Counted from the stretch's first letter, positions 47,301 through 58,628 are shown. The stretch: DNA of 64,000 nt from Cinnamomum chago (GCA_038049695.1 CP142459.1:69990001-70054000), one strand, 5' to 3'. Numbers and translations are program-made. Notes: generated by a model from the letters alone, not told the origin.

Positions 47301-48059
47301 AGCCGGGTAAATGCCCCTGTGGCCCTTAGGTGGTAGCCGTGATGAACTCAATCTTCGATTCCTGAAGAAAGGAGAAGAGGGGGTGGATACCAAGACCTCT
47401 AGTTCCGGAAGAGGGAGGAATCGTAATCCTGACTACTCGGCCAACCCCTAGGAGTGAATGGCCGGGGTTCAACTTTTTTAGTAGTTGTAATCTACATTAT
47501 TTTGGTTCAAGAATCCTATTCAGTTGTCACCAGACAATTTCGTAATCTAGTATTAATGGCATAGAAATATTAGATCGACTGGAATGTTGGGCATATCTCG
47601 GCTTGTACAGGCAAGAACCATGCCAATGTAAACTAGGCTTCGACTTGGAAGTGTTGACGACTGGGCTTGAACACGAGGATGCAAATATATGGGTCGGATC
47701 TAGGGCAAAAAGGCCTGAATTTGTCTTCATATGCTCAATTTTGTCTATTTGGAACCACATCCAGTGCAAACCCTTCTTGTGCACGGATTACCACCGAACA
47801 AGGATTTCGTATTTTAAGTAAAATTGCTGGTTGGGTTTAGTTTCTTCTTTTAAGAAAGAACAAGCAGAAAGATCTCGTAAGATCTCATGTACATTATAAC
47901 CAATTAACCATTACTAGTCGTTGATGGTAATGGTAAAATATCACGAATAGTTATAGCCGTTGAAGAGAACGGTAACATATCATTAATGAGAGCGGTTACA
48001 GTTTCATAACTTTGCAACGGCTAGTCTCATAACTGTACAACGGCAATAAGTCAATGGGC
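44396..48059. repeat. Array unit 4 (long form with internal deletion)
   Basis: Begins inside the left-edge SINE like unit 2. A deletion of roughly 320 bp (relative to unit 2 without its SINE) joins GTACACAACTGG to ATCATTTCTTGTG near 45499, removing the end of A and start of B. From 46140 on it is nearly identical to unit 2. Its hairpin centre at 46223-46261 is inverted relative to the others. Confidence 0.85.
47228..47450 (-). mobile_element. SINE copy in array unit 4, duplicated with the unit
   Basis: Sequence and position match the SINE in unit 2 at an offset of 6293 bp. It arose by array duplication, not by a separate insertion. Confidence 0.7.
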
Positions 48060-50863
48060 AAGGAGAATGTCCTATGCTATAATGCACACAATAACCAACA
48101 TCCCATCCCCAAGTGGACACCACATAAAGGTGTGCATTTAAGCTTCTTGTGTGCTGGATAACTACATTGGGACATATTTGCGTTCATCTTGTCATTGCAT
48201 GTTATTTTACACCAATGTAAGTGTAAGCGTGCTTATTGATCAAGCCAGCATTAGATCTGCCTGTTTAATACCAATTATATGTGGGCTCCACACGGATCGC
48301 CAGAAGTTGCAGGATGAAAACTCATCTTTGGATCATTTCTTGTGATGATATATGCACGGATGCAATAACAAAGATGGGCCACAACTTGAAAGGAAAAATC
48401 CTAATGGCCTCATTTGGGTTTATATCTAATATTTGGGCCAGGCATGGATTACTTATAGAAAGCCCAAAACCTGGCCTAGGCGAGCCAAAATAAAGAGTGT
48501 GATTTAGTGATTGTTTTCTCAATAAAGTATCAGCTTTATCTAGAGATGTAAATGAATCCCCGATTCTTCGATTACCCGAAGATTTTGATTCGTTAAAAAC
48601 CGAGTCTGGCTCTTATTTAAGCCCCGATAAATAAATGGGTCCGGGTCCGGTTCTACCTTGGTTTGGACCCGTGGATCCGAGACCTGATATATTACCTCAA
48701 ATTTTGAATTTTTTTCCGATCTTTTTAATATTATTCTCTACCTAAACCCGGACCTAGTTCCAGAGCCAAAAAACCGGTTCCAGGTCCGGATCCGGTTTCA
48801 CCTTCTCCTTAACGGTTCTAGTTCTGGTTCCGATTCCGAGTCTACCATGGACTCAAACTAGAACCGACCCATTTACAACCCTAGTAAGTGCGTAACTAAC
48901 CAACCCGAGGACCCAACCCATGTACCGAACCCTAGACCTGACCCAAAAAAAAAACCTCATATTTCATTGCAAATGAGGCTTTTCCGCATAAAGAAGGAGC
49001 GGTAAAGCAGCTATGGCGCACTTAGAAACCGAGAAACGTCCCCGCATGTCTTTTTGGGCAGCATCTTCAACTTTTCCTCCTCTTAGAGAGGAGGAAAAGC
49101 TGCAATCTGAATTTTTTTCCATTTTAACGCATCTCAAAGGGGCGGTAAAGTTGGGACCTCTACTAGTTGAGATTTAACTCCTTAAAATGTGCCCCAGGTC
49201 CATGTCATCCTAGGTAATTAATCAATGACTAAATTTATTCTTACATTTTGATCTAACGGGAATGAAGATTTGGTCCGCTATCTATTCATTAGAGGGCGTG
49301 TGTTTTGGATGGCTTAGATCAAAGTAAAGCAAAATGTAGATCATTCCTTGATTCAATCTTCATTGATGGGGAGGGGTTTTTCTTTTATGTTCATATTTTT
49401 TTTGCATTTCACCTTTTGATCTAGATTCCAAACAAGATGCATGTTGCTTAATTTAATTGGTCAAGTGAGGTTAAAAATAAATTTTCAAGATATAAACGTG
49501 GGACTAATAAATCATTTATGATAAACATAAGTAGGTTATAAAATATGAAATAACCTATATAAGATTCGGTATATGTATGTAATAAGCGTGTATAGAACCG
49601 GGTTCCGGATGTGAATCGAAAACTTTTGGATAGTTGGATGCCCATTTACAACCCTAATTAATGTTTTGTCGTCATCATATCATGAAGATGATTCTAATAC
49701 TTTTCACAAGAAATTTCACGACTACATCTTTGGAGCACAAAAATTAGAAGGGGCCAGGATTACATCATTAGATGAGTGCGCGTCCCTGCAATTCCATCAT
49801 AGGATGGGTAGGTCGATTTTGATCATTAAGACGATCCTTCAGTGATAACATCACAGGGTAAGTTGAGCCCTCCATTAAGTTTTAATGACCAAATCGAATG
49901 AGACTCATAATACTCATAATGATTGCATCATTTATATAGACCTCTAGCTCCAGACGAGAGAGAAACCGTGGTCCTGGCCACTCGGCCAACCCCTTGAAGT
50001 GAACGGTCAGGGTTCTTAGTAGCTGTAATCTACATTATTTTAATTGGTTCAAGAATCCTATTCGCCAAACAGTTTCGTAATCGAGTATTAATGGCATAGA
50101 AATATTAGAACGACTGGAACGTTGGCTTATCTCGGCTTGAACAACCAAAAACCATGCCAATGTGAACTAGGCTCCGGGTTGAAAGTTTTGACGACAAGGC
50201 TTGAACACGAGGATGCAAATATATGGGTCGGATCTAGGGCAAAAAAGCCCGAATTTATCTTCATATGCCCAATTTGTTGATTCGGAACCACATCCAGTGC
50301 AAACCCTTCGTGTGCACTGGATTACCACCAAACAAGGAGTTTTTCTTTTAAGTAAGATTGCTGGTTGAGTTTAGTTTCTTCTTTTAAGAAATAACAAGTG
50401 GAAAGATCTCGTGCGATGCACTGCAATGCTCAGATCTCATGTACATTATAACCATTAATAGTCGTCGATGGTAACAATAAAATATCACTAATAGTTATAG
50501 CCATTGCAGATAATGGTAACATTTCATTAATGAGAGCGGTTACAGTTTTATAACTTTACATCGGCTAGTCTCATAACTGTACAATGGCTATAAGTCAATG
50601 GGCCGGGTCCGCTGGGGTAGAGGGCCTGGATCTGGACCGAACCATGCCCAAAAAACAAACACAAAAGGAGAATGCCCTATGCTATAATGCACACAATAAC
50701 CAACATCCCATCCCCAAGTGGACACCACATAAAGTTGTGCATTTAAGCTTCGTGTGTGCTGGATAACTACACTGGGGACATATTTACCTTCATCTTGTCA
50801 TTGCATGTTATTTTTCACCAATGTAGGTGTGCTAATTGGTCAAGCCAGCATTAGATCAGCCTG
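48060..50863. repeat. Array unit 5 (short form) and terminal fragment
   Basis: Unit 5 (48060-50664) matches unit 3, including the right-flank/B junction at 48263/48264. The terminal fragment 50665-50863 is the same 200-bp flank piece but continues into unique DNA after GATCAGCCTG. It therefore represents the original right border of the array. Confidence 0.85.
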
Positions 50864-52336
50864 AACTCGACTGACACTAAATTGGAATCGGGTTGTGCTC
50901 TTAAGCACCTAACTTTTTTAACTAGGCTGTCATATTTAGTATGAATAAAAGTACATATGATTTGAAAAGTAAATGGGCCTCCTAAATTTAGGCCTGATAA
51001 CTAATTGGGTCAGGGTTCATAATCTTTGACCTAGCTAGACCTAGACCATAAAAAGCCATGATAGCCTGATAAAAAGAGCTAGGAGTGGTGAGGGGACTAA
51101 GATAGCTTCATGAAAAGAAACACATCCATGGGAACCTCAAGCCCAACAATATATCTCTTAGGCCCGGACATGGAGCCCAAAATCTCCGATTTCGACCTTG
51201 AAGGACTCCTTTTAGTTGTCATCTTTGTGGAATTTTTATTTCGAAACTTACAGTCACAGGCTCACAATGGTATAATATGAAGATTCGTTAATGTTATGGA
51301 AAATGTCATAATTTTTTCAGACAACTTTTGTACAGTTTGGTACAGTGTATTTCCGCATATAACTTGGTGCAATGGTTTAGAGGAAGAGAAAAACTAAATT
51401 AATTTTCCTCAATTCCATGAAAAAATGGATCACTATGTTCACATAAAAAGGGATTCATGTGAAGTGAGAAATCAATATGTTAACAACCAAGTCTCAACTC
51501 TTACCAAAAAAAAAACAAAAAAGTCTTAGGGTCTGAGCCATACGTGATTTCTTGAAATTATGGCCATCTCTCACTCTTTTTAACTTTCCAAGCCTCTACC
51601 CGGCCCTCTTTAGACATTTTTTTTCTCAAATACAAATTGAAAATAGAGATATCAAATATGGGCTTAATTATTTCTAAAATCTCTAATACTAGGCTTTGGT
51701 CGGAATGGGCCAAAGTAGCACACGTAGGTTACTTAGCCTGCAGACTACTATCTGATAATTGTCAAAGGTTTCATCCAATAGTTTCTTCCTTGGTTAACTG
51801 AAAGTTGTCAGAATCTAACCGGCCTGACCTGCTACCTGCCCTACTTATTTGTTTCTTTGTCATCTTCATATACATACTGTAATTTAGTGCCATTGATGAA
51901 GTAGGACCACCCAACATGGGGACACATTTAAGTCTAAACTTTCATCATTAGTCTTTTGTAAAGAGGAATTAAAATAAGACTAGGGTGATGGGTGATGTTT
52001 GAGTTTGAATTCACGTGAACAGAGCCATCAATCGACTCTCAACCTTACCCACCTTCTTCATTTATTTTATCATAGGGAGATTTTACAAAGGCACTCCTCT
52101 ATTTTAATGACAACAACAAAGAAACCCTTGGGATAGTTAATTTTAATTTGATTTAAACTATGATTTCAACCAGGGTTAAAAGCATCGGTCGAATCGATTA
52201 AACCATGATTACAACTCATCCAATCCATCCTAACTCTTCTACATGGGATCCACATGAGATCCACTAGCTTCACTTGGTTCAATTCATCAACTGCATCTTA
52301 TGTAGATGATGAACTAGTGTTTCAACCATTGTAACT
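50864..52336. other. Intergenic DNA right of the array
   Basis: A stretch near 50970-51050 (AAATGGGCCTCCTAAATTTA, GATAACTAATTGGGTC) weakly recalls the GGGTCC-rich part of the array units. Otherwise no gene or element is recognised. Confidence 0.6.
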
Positions 52337-54803
52337 AAAAGAACATGGTTCTGCAATGCCCTCTGCTGAAGAAATCAAGGAAGTGGTCTTTGGCCTCAAA
52401 AAACATAGTAGTCCAGGTCCTGATGGTTTCAATGGAGTCTTTTTTACTTCAACTTGGAACATCACTGGTCCCACTGTTACTAATGCGGTGCAGCACTTCT
52501 TTCATGCCAGGAGACTCCACAAAGCTTCAAATTCCTTTTTCTTGGTCCTCATTCCAAAAACCAAATCTCCCTCTAATTTTTCAGACTACAGACCCATCAG
52601 CCTGCTGAATTTTACCTACAAAATAATATCAAAAATTTTGGCCAGCAGACTTGCCAGAATCATCACAAAGCTGGTTTCCAAGCATCAAGCAGCCTTCATC
52701 AAAGGGAGAAATATTCAACATCACTCAGGTTTAGCCTTTGAACTATTCCAGAAGCTGAAAATCAAGCAATCCAAAGGAAGTATTTGTCTTAAGCTGGATA
52801 TCACCAAAGCCTTTGACAAGTTAAACTGGTCCTTCCTCTTCTCAGTCCTAAAATTTTTCAACTTCTCATACACTTGGATCAATCTTATCAGAGAATGTAT
52901 CTGCACTTCTAAATGCTCTGTGCTGGTCAATCGCACCCCTCAAGGTTTTTTCAGCTCCTTTTGTGGCTTGAGACAAGGAGACCCATTGTCACCTTATCTC
53001 TTCATTTTAGCAGAAGAAATTCTGAGCCTGCATCTGCAAAGTCTGCTAAACCAAAGAATTTTTCGTCAAATATCCTCTATCCCCTCCACTCCCTGCCACC
53101 TATTATATGCTGATGACATCCTCATCTTCATGAAGGGAACAACCTCCAGCATCCTTGTGCTCCAGGACCTGCTAGAGACCTATCAAGCTGCAGCTGGCCA
53201 ATTCTTCAACCTTCAAAAGAGCCACCTCTACATCGGCAAATGCAGCTCCAGAAGGAAATTCAGAATCAGCTCAATCCTAGGAATTCCAGAATCTCAGACC
53301 CTGCTCAAATACTTAGGCACTCCTATATGCTTTGGAACTCCCAAGAGACGCCATTTCTTACCTCTGCTGGATATTGTCACTGCAAAGCTAAGTGCCTGGA
53401 AAGCCAAATCTCTCTCTTTTGCGGGTCGTTTGATATTGATTAAGCATGTGATTTCTAGTCTGCCTATCCATCTTGCTGCCATTCTTCCTATCCCTGCTGC
53501 TATCTGTAAGGAGTTTGAAAGGCTGATGAGGCAATTCCTTTGGTCAGGAAATGCTTCACACTCCAAGTTAAATTATGTAAACTGGGCCACAGTCACTCTT
53601 CCAAAGGAGGAAGGAGGCCTTGGTATCAGGAAACTTGATGAAGTTAACACAGCTTCTTTTCTTAAGCTTGGTTGGCATGCGTCTACAGCCTCTTCTCTTT
53701 GGTCCAAATGGTTCAAGGATAGGTATTTCAAATTCAAACCAATCTGGCATCAGCAGACCACTATGTATGGCTCTTGTATTTTGAGAAAATTGAGACGACT
53801 GACTCCTCTGCTTCACAATGGCAGTACTTGGGATTTTGGTAATGGTCAAGATATAAATCTTTGGAGAGACTCTTGGAATGGTAGTGAACCTCTCACAGAC
53901 AGATTTCCCCTAATGCAATTCCCTCAGGACCAACCTCTCTCCTCTCTTTTCCAACAGGGCTCTTGGTCTCTCCCTATAGATATCCAGCCATCAGTCCAGC
54001 TACAGCTTGCTAATCAGCTCATAGGCCTCACTCCCAGACTGGATATCAGAGACAGCCTTTGTTGGAAAGACTCCCCTGATGGTCAACTCTCCCTGCAATC
54101 AGCCTGGAGATCAATCAGACATAGAGCTATCTCTCTTCCTTGGCCTAATTTTATTTGGAACCACATCTCCCCTCCCAAATTGCAGTGCTTTGGCTGGCGT
54201 TTGATGCACAAAAAAACTCCTTCAGAATCCTTCTTGAAAAGCCTGGGCATTTCTCTAGCCTCCAGGTGCAGTGGCTGTCTCCAACATGAAGAAACAGCTC
54301 ACCACCTATTCTTCTCCTGTGAGCAAGCAAGATCAATTTGGAGTTGGTTATTCTCAGTTGCAGACGTTAGGCCTCCCAGCTCCTTCTCAGCTTCAGCTAT
54401 CTGGCAAGCTCTCACTCAAGGCAATGATTCTTCAGGATCCAGACTAATGGCAGTTGTCTTCACTCAAATTATCTACTCTCTTTGGCAGGTTAGAAACAAG
54501 ATTATCTTTGAAGATATCCATCTCCCTCTTCATCTCATTACTCTGCAACTTCAAGTGGACATCTCTTTATCCCTAAAGAAGATATCTAAGCCCTTTTGTA
54601 GCCCACAGCTTAAGTCCATTTGTCTGTTTTTGAAAGTTTAAGCTGTGGGTTGGTTTTATTTTTCCTTTTTTGTTGGGCTTTTTGCTTGTGTTTACCCTTT
54701 CTTTTTGGGGGTCCAATTGACCCTTGTAAATTCTTTTCTCTGTCTCTCTTCTTCCTTTTAATACAATGACCTTTACAGCAAAAAAAAAAAAAAGAACATG
54801 GTT
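52337..54803 (+). mobile_element. 5'-truncated L1-type LINE with target-site duplications
   Basis: The element occupies 52351-54793. Identical AAAAGAACATGGTT flanks it at 52337-52350 and 54790-54803, overlapping the end of the poly-A tail. It enters directly in the linker before the reverse transcriptase domain, so ORF1 and the endonuclease are missing. This is the usual result of incomplete target-primed reverse transcription. A 3' UTR of about 140 bp and an A-run (54780-54793) close it. The perfect duplication and the open frame argue for a recent insertion. Confidence 0.93.
52356..54641 (+). CDS. LINE ORF2 fragment: reverse transcriptase plus zf-RVT region
   Basis: An uninterrupted 761-codon frame. 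The first ATG shown is probably internal, because the frame is already open at the element's truncated 5' end. It begins with AEEIKEVVFGLKKHSSPGPD, the conserved lead-in to plant L1 RT, then YRPISLLN, KLDITKAFDKLNW, GLRQGDPLSPYLF (about residues 204-216) and the catalytic YADD at residues 251-254. The last third carries the zf-RVT region with CSGC...H...FFSC near residue 650. No RNase H domain follows. Without the endonuclease the copy should not move by itself. It is not a host gene. Confidence 0.95.
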   Translation: MPSAEEIKEVVFGLKKHSSPGPDGFNGVFFTSTWNITGPTVTNAVQHFFHARRLHKASNSFFLVLIPKTKSPSNFSDYRPISLLNFTYKIISKILASRLARIITKLVSKHQAAFIKGRNIQHHSGLAFELFQKLKIKQSKGSICLKLDITKAFDKLNWSFLFSVLKFFNFSYTWINLIRECICTSKCSVLVNRTPQGFFSSFCGLRQGDPLSPYLFILAEEILSLHLQSLLNQRIFRQISSIPSTPCHLLYADDILIFMKGTTSSILVLQDLLETYQAAAGQFFNLQKSHLYIGKCSSRRKFRISSILGIPESQTLLKYLGTPICFGTPKRRHFLPLLDIVTAKLSAWKAKSLSFAGRLILIKHVISSLPIHLAAILPIPAAICKEFERLMRQFLWSGNASHSKLNYVNWATVTLPKEEGGLGIRKLDEVNTASFLKLGWHASTASSLWSKWFKDRYFKFKPIWHQQTTMYGSCILRKLRRLTPLLHNGSTWDFGNGQDINLWRDSWNGSEPLTDRFPLMQFPQDQPLSSLFQQGSWSLPIDIQPSVQLQLANQLIGLTPRLDIRDSLCWKDSPDGQLSLQSAWRSIRHRAISLPWPNFIWNHISPPKLQCFGWRLMHKKTPSESFLKSLGISLASRCSGCLQHEETAHHLFFSCEQARSIWSWLFSVADVRPPSSFSASAIWQALTQGNDSSGSRLMAVVFTQIIYSLWQVRNKIIFEDIHLPLHLITLQLQVDISLSLKKISKPFCSPQLKSICLFLKV

Positions 54804-55890
54804 GAATCAATTAAACAGTGATTATAACCTACGTAATCTATAGGAAATCCGCCTGCTTCCTAACCTATATATATATATGACTCGCTAGATCCAACTAGTC
54901 TAGTGCGTCCCATTAGATGGATAGATTAATTGGGTCTAGTGCGAGTTTATGTATCCTGCATGGATAGATAGATGGGTTGCATTGGACCTCTTCACCATCC
55001 ACCATGATTCTGTTAATTCACTGGATGGGTCTTGATTGGAAGTTAAGGAGGATTTTGTGATGTGAATCACATGGAGGGGTCTCATTGTAAATACCATGTT
55101 ATAACTTATAAGATGTAACTCTATTATTGTTAGAAAACATGAGGGGCTACTTGTAAATTTTCCTTTATATGATTAAACCATATCCATGGCTCTAAATTCT
55201 AATATATTGTTTGGGTAAGGAACTAATTTGGTTGTGCCACGTGCAAAGTGTACCACTGCCATGTGGCACTACTGGGATTCGCTTGACCAATTTTTTTTGC
55301 TTTTTAGGGTTTGGAGACCTGGAACCACCGACCATGGGGCCATGGCAGGAGACCAGGGTACACAATATTTATTAGATAATCAAAGCCGTCCATTTGTTCA
55401 TAACCTCATGTAGTCATACTGGTCAAAACTGACAACTATTATTATTTTTTTCAGGTTTTAGAAAATTTAAGTGGCCTCAAACTGTTAGTTTCAACATCCA
55501 CTTTTAAAATTGGAAAATATTCCTGTGAGAATGGTGCTTACAAGCTTAGCTTGTACACCAGCCAGTGGGGCCCACTTAGGGCCCTTCAAATCGTGAGGCA
55601 GAAGTGGGTTGGAAAGATCCATGTGTGTAGGACTCGCATGTCAAGTTTCGGCTTAAATTCCAATAATTTATATGGCTTTGACTTTCGATCCAACAGTTCA
55701 ATCTATTTGAATGGGTGCAAAAGCCAGGAATTATCAAGGGGTGTATGGATCATTTAGATGAGTCATAAGATGGGCCCCACTAATGCTGCCCTCATTGTAA
55801 GATGGTAGCACTATGTTCGTAGACAGATTTAATTATTATTTCTTTAAATTAGGTTTTATACCATATAAGAGAGCTTTTATGGATTACCTT
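54804..55890. other. Intergenic DNA
   Basis: About 1.1 kb with no recognisable gene or repeat, apart from an AT run near 54874-54886 and chance short frames. Confidence 0.6.
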
Positions 55891-55896
55891 CTATTT

Positions 55897-56330
55897 AAGG
55901 GCCCGTTTGTTTTCATGGATTTGAATATCTATAAATTTTAATAAATGCATTTAGAATGTTGTTAAAATTGAAGAAACCATATATAAACGACGGACATCAA
56001 ATAATCTCCCCTTTAATTGAAAATGAGTTAAAGAGAGCTATAAAAGGAGTACCCACTTATTACTCCAATAAATCAAATTTTAAAAAAAAGTTAGGATCTT
56101 ATTTACATCTCTACCTTATATTAATTATTCTTCACCTCTTTAATAAATATTTTATTGGAACCCGGGGAATTCAGAGGTCAGATTTTGAACTCTACTAGTA
56201 ATATTTGATGTGATTAATACTTTCATCTAGATGATGTTGGCAATTTATTAATATTAATTTTTTCAATGAGGAAGATCTCCATGTATGTTATAAGGATCAT
56301 TGGTGGAGTTGATATTTATATACATAGCAA
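55897..56330 (+). repeat. Diverged copy of the array's A segment
   Basis: Shares, in order, AAAATTGAAGAAAC, CAAATAATCTCCCCTTTAAT, ATTATTCTTCACCTCTT, ATTGGAACCC..GAATTCA and GGATCATTGGTGGA with 34060-34480 and its counterparts. The similarity is patchy and old. It shows that part of the A segment is itself a dispersed repeat, with a GGGCCCGTTTGTTTTCATGG-type left end. Confidence 0.6.
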
Positions 56331-56654
56331 TTGCAGAAAACAATCATTTATTTATTTTTCTTTCCCAATCTTGGAGCCGGTTTTCGGGCCATCTCTGTCA
56401 TGTAACATGGTCGTCATGCATTATAATCTTCTTATTTATGAGATTTTAAATTTACAATATCCCTATCCACATTTGGATCTGTGTGCATATTCAATGCAAG
56501 AAGTCAACAGTTATTGTCTGTATAGAAATCTTGGTCATTAGAAAGTATTTTAAAAAGTGCTCACATCCTCGTACCAATGACTATAGGCTTTGCTTAGATG
56601 AAAATTTTCCTTGGATTCATAATCTCTAAAATAGCAGTTTTCCGTCTTCCAAGA

Positions 56655-56812
56655 TAGCTCAATTAGCGTAGGACCATGTTCATAGATTGTAGAGTCGAAA
56701 CTGCACTATCATGTTGAGGCTACAAAAGAGTTTATTCAGCTTTCCTCTGGGCCTGGAGAAATTAATTCATCCCAAAGGATTAGGAACCCTCCGGAAAAAA
56801 AAAAAAAAAGTT
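56655..56812 (+). mobile_element. tRNA-derived SINE, CTCAATTAG head
   Basis: A-box-like GATAGCTCAATTAG, B-box-like GAGTCGAAACTGC about 40 bases later, then the shared body (CTTTCCTCTGGGCCTGGAGA, AGGAACCCTCCGG) and an A-run at about 56795-56809. No convincing target duplication was seen. Confidence 0.65.
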
Positions 56813-56903
56813 CTCCAATATAAGAGTGTCTTCCTATCATGTGTATTAGAAGAGGGGTTTGAAATCTAGCTAGCCATAGTTCTTGGGATTTATTTTTTAC
56901 AAG

Positions 56904-57192
56904 GCATGTTTGTTCCATGTAAATGAATTTTTATGAATTCTAGGCCTTGGTATTTCTATAAGTGGTTAAAAATGAAGACTAAAAGCCCACTATTCAACCT
57001 TATGTTCTAATGGAAACTGAATCAAGAGAGATAAAAATAAATAAATGCCGAGTCATCACCCATATCCCATCTATATTACTACATCACTCCTGTATACCTT
57101 TCACATCTTTAATGAGCCTTCAATGGTACCTTTTCACAATGAATTTTTATACATTCAATTCCTTACGTATTATATGAAAACAAACTAGCTTT
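56904..57192. mobile_element. MITE-like element with GTTTGTT termini
   Basis: Left end CATGTTTGTTCCATGTAAAT followed by GAATTTTTATGAATTC. The right end has GAATTTTTATACATTCAATT and ATGAAAACAAACTAG, imperfectly complementary. Similar in design to 31218-31440. The boundaries are approximate. Confidence 0.4.
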
Positions 57193-57745
57193 TAGGACTA
57201 GTGTTTTTTTCGCAACGAAAGAACTTTGCTTTCCATGAATTGCTGGTTCATGCAAGAGAGGAATATTCATGCATTCTTGCCCTTCCCATAAGAAATCAAA
57301 CCTATCTATTGCTTATTTTCCTTACTTTTTGCTTGGAATTAAGTTAAATTGATCTGAATTATTTTTTAGTTATAATAAGACTAGGCTTGTTTTTTACACT
57401 TTTTCTCATTGATGTCTTCTCGTGATCAAAAAATAAAAAGAAGGAAAAGAATGATGGAGGAGTTAGGTTACATGGATGAGTTGGAGTTTCTATTTTCACG
57501 TTGGTGTCTTCTCAGCAAAAGAAGAAATCAAATTAAAGAGAAGAAAAGAAAGAAAGGAGAGAGGCTAGGGTGGTTGGATGAGTACGAGATACTTTTTTCA
57601 TCTTCCTTTTTTGTTTCTTTTTGTTTCTCTCACTTCCAACTGACCGACAAGATTAATTATGTATTCTTTTGTCAATGTCATGGTCCATGGCTCATGATGC
57701 GATTAGAGCTGGGAAAGTAGAGATGGATAGGATCGTGTGGAAACG

Positions 57746-57773
57746 GGAAACTGGAAACTGGAAACTGGAAACT
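57746..57773. repeat. Heptanucleotide microsatellite
   Basis: Four perfect copies of GGAAACT in a row. Confidence 0.9.
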
Positions 57774-58032
57774 GTGTAATATGATGGGAATTGGTTTCTT
57801 ATTATCAAGCATCAAGGTCCAAATCCGATTTGCATTATAAGGATTCGATGCTGAAAAGAGAGGATAATATAAGTATTCTTGAAAGAAAAGCACAACAAAA
57901 ATGGATCCAATTACACATACAGCTCCTGAAATGGAAATGTGATGCCTTGTAAATGAAGTGAAACCTATAAATGAAAGACCCATATAATTAACTTCAAGGG
58001 ATTGCTCAGTTGACTTAGGACCACAGTTTGCA

Positions 58033-58628
58033 TCTGGAGGCAGGGCCGATTTTGAATTTTTCAGGGCCCAGGGCAAGAGTAAAAGTTAGCCCTCTTCAGC
58101 CATCATATATGATAATATCATTGGTGGGCCCCACTGATGTGAAAAATTGGCAATGGGTTGATGATGCCCAAGTATAACTATCTGGAAAAAAAAAAAAAAA
58201 AAAGAGAACTCAGACCAGAATTTAAGCATCATATATGGGAAATAAAAAATCATTGGTGGGCCCCACTAACAGATGAGAAGAACGGCTGAAGGGCTAAAGG
58301 CTTGATGATCTGTTTGTAAAAAAAAATAAAAAGCCCCAAATCATCCCAACGCTAGACCAGATTCCCCCAGAATTTCAGCCATCAAATATAAAACATCATT
58401 GGTGGGCTCCACTGATGGATGCTCAAATAAGTGATGCAATAAGCACTCTTAGATGATTTGATGATGGGTCTATTGATGCCCAGGACGATGAAATCCATTG
58501 GATGAGCCCTGCCCCACCAAATAATTGAAAAGAAAATAAAAGGTAGAAGGGATTTTGGGCCCCCCTGAAAAATGGGCCCGGGGCAAGGGCACTTACAGCC
58601 CTTGCTCAGGGCCGGCCCTGTCTAGAGG
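58033..58628. mobile_element. Nonautonomous hAT-like DNA transposon with 8-bp target duplication
   Basis: The element (58041-58620) starts CAGGGCCGATTTT and ends GGGCCGGCCCTG, giving CAGGGCCG terminal inverted repeats. Subterminal stretches (TTTTTCAGGGCCCAGGGCAA against its near complement at 58566-58588) extend the pairing. The flanks TCTGGAGG (58033-58040) and TCTAGAGG (58621-58628) are an 8-bp duplication with one mismatch. TIR type and duplication length fit hAT. It has no transposase frame. Confidence 0.82.
58098..58420. repeat. Internal repeats inside the hAT-like element
   Basis: CATTGGTGGGCCCCACT or a one-base variant appears at about 58120, 58252 and 58396. Each time it is preceded by a CATCATATAT-like stretch, giving three diverged units of 130-145 bp. 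Confidence 0.75.

Larger units (their letters stand above)
33803..50863. repeat. 17-kb higher-order tandem array, five units plus terminal fragment
   Basis: Five related units are arranged head to tail: unit 1 33803-37522, unit 2 37523-41764, unit 3 41765-44395, unit 4 44396-48059, unit 5 48060-50664 and a fragment 50665-50863. Anchors seen in all five include ATGAAGATTTGGTCCGCTAT (near 36116, 40131, 42975, 46430, 49262). From about 39500 onward the block 2+3 recurs as block 4+5 at a constant offset near 6290 bp, and parts look almost identical. This shows a recent duplication of an existing dimer. No conserved open frame exceeds about 120 codons, and the small shared frames look passive. Confidence 0.95.

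Noticed and set aside
35170-48493. 70-residue frame repeated in the array (starting MGSTWIARSC or MGSTRIARSC at 35170, 39180, 41986, 48281)
   Set aside because: Its recurrence simply follows the tandem units. Substitutions do not favour silent positions as far as I can see, unit 4 lacks most of it, and no family match is known.
33803-50863. Array units as full LTR retroelements or Helitrons
   Set aside because: No primer site, purine tract, terminal direct repeats, Rep/helicase or polyprotein signatures could be placed at unit borders, and the borders are explained by duplication junctions.
57409-57720. 103-residue Lys/Arg/Glu-rich open frame on the + strand
   Set aside because: It shows an internal duplication of a purine-rich stretch rather than a protein-like pattern, with no splice partners or promoter signs.
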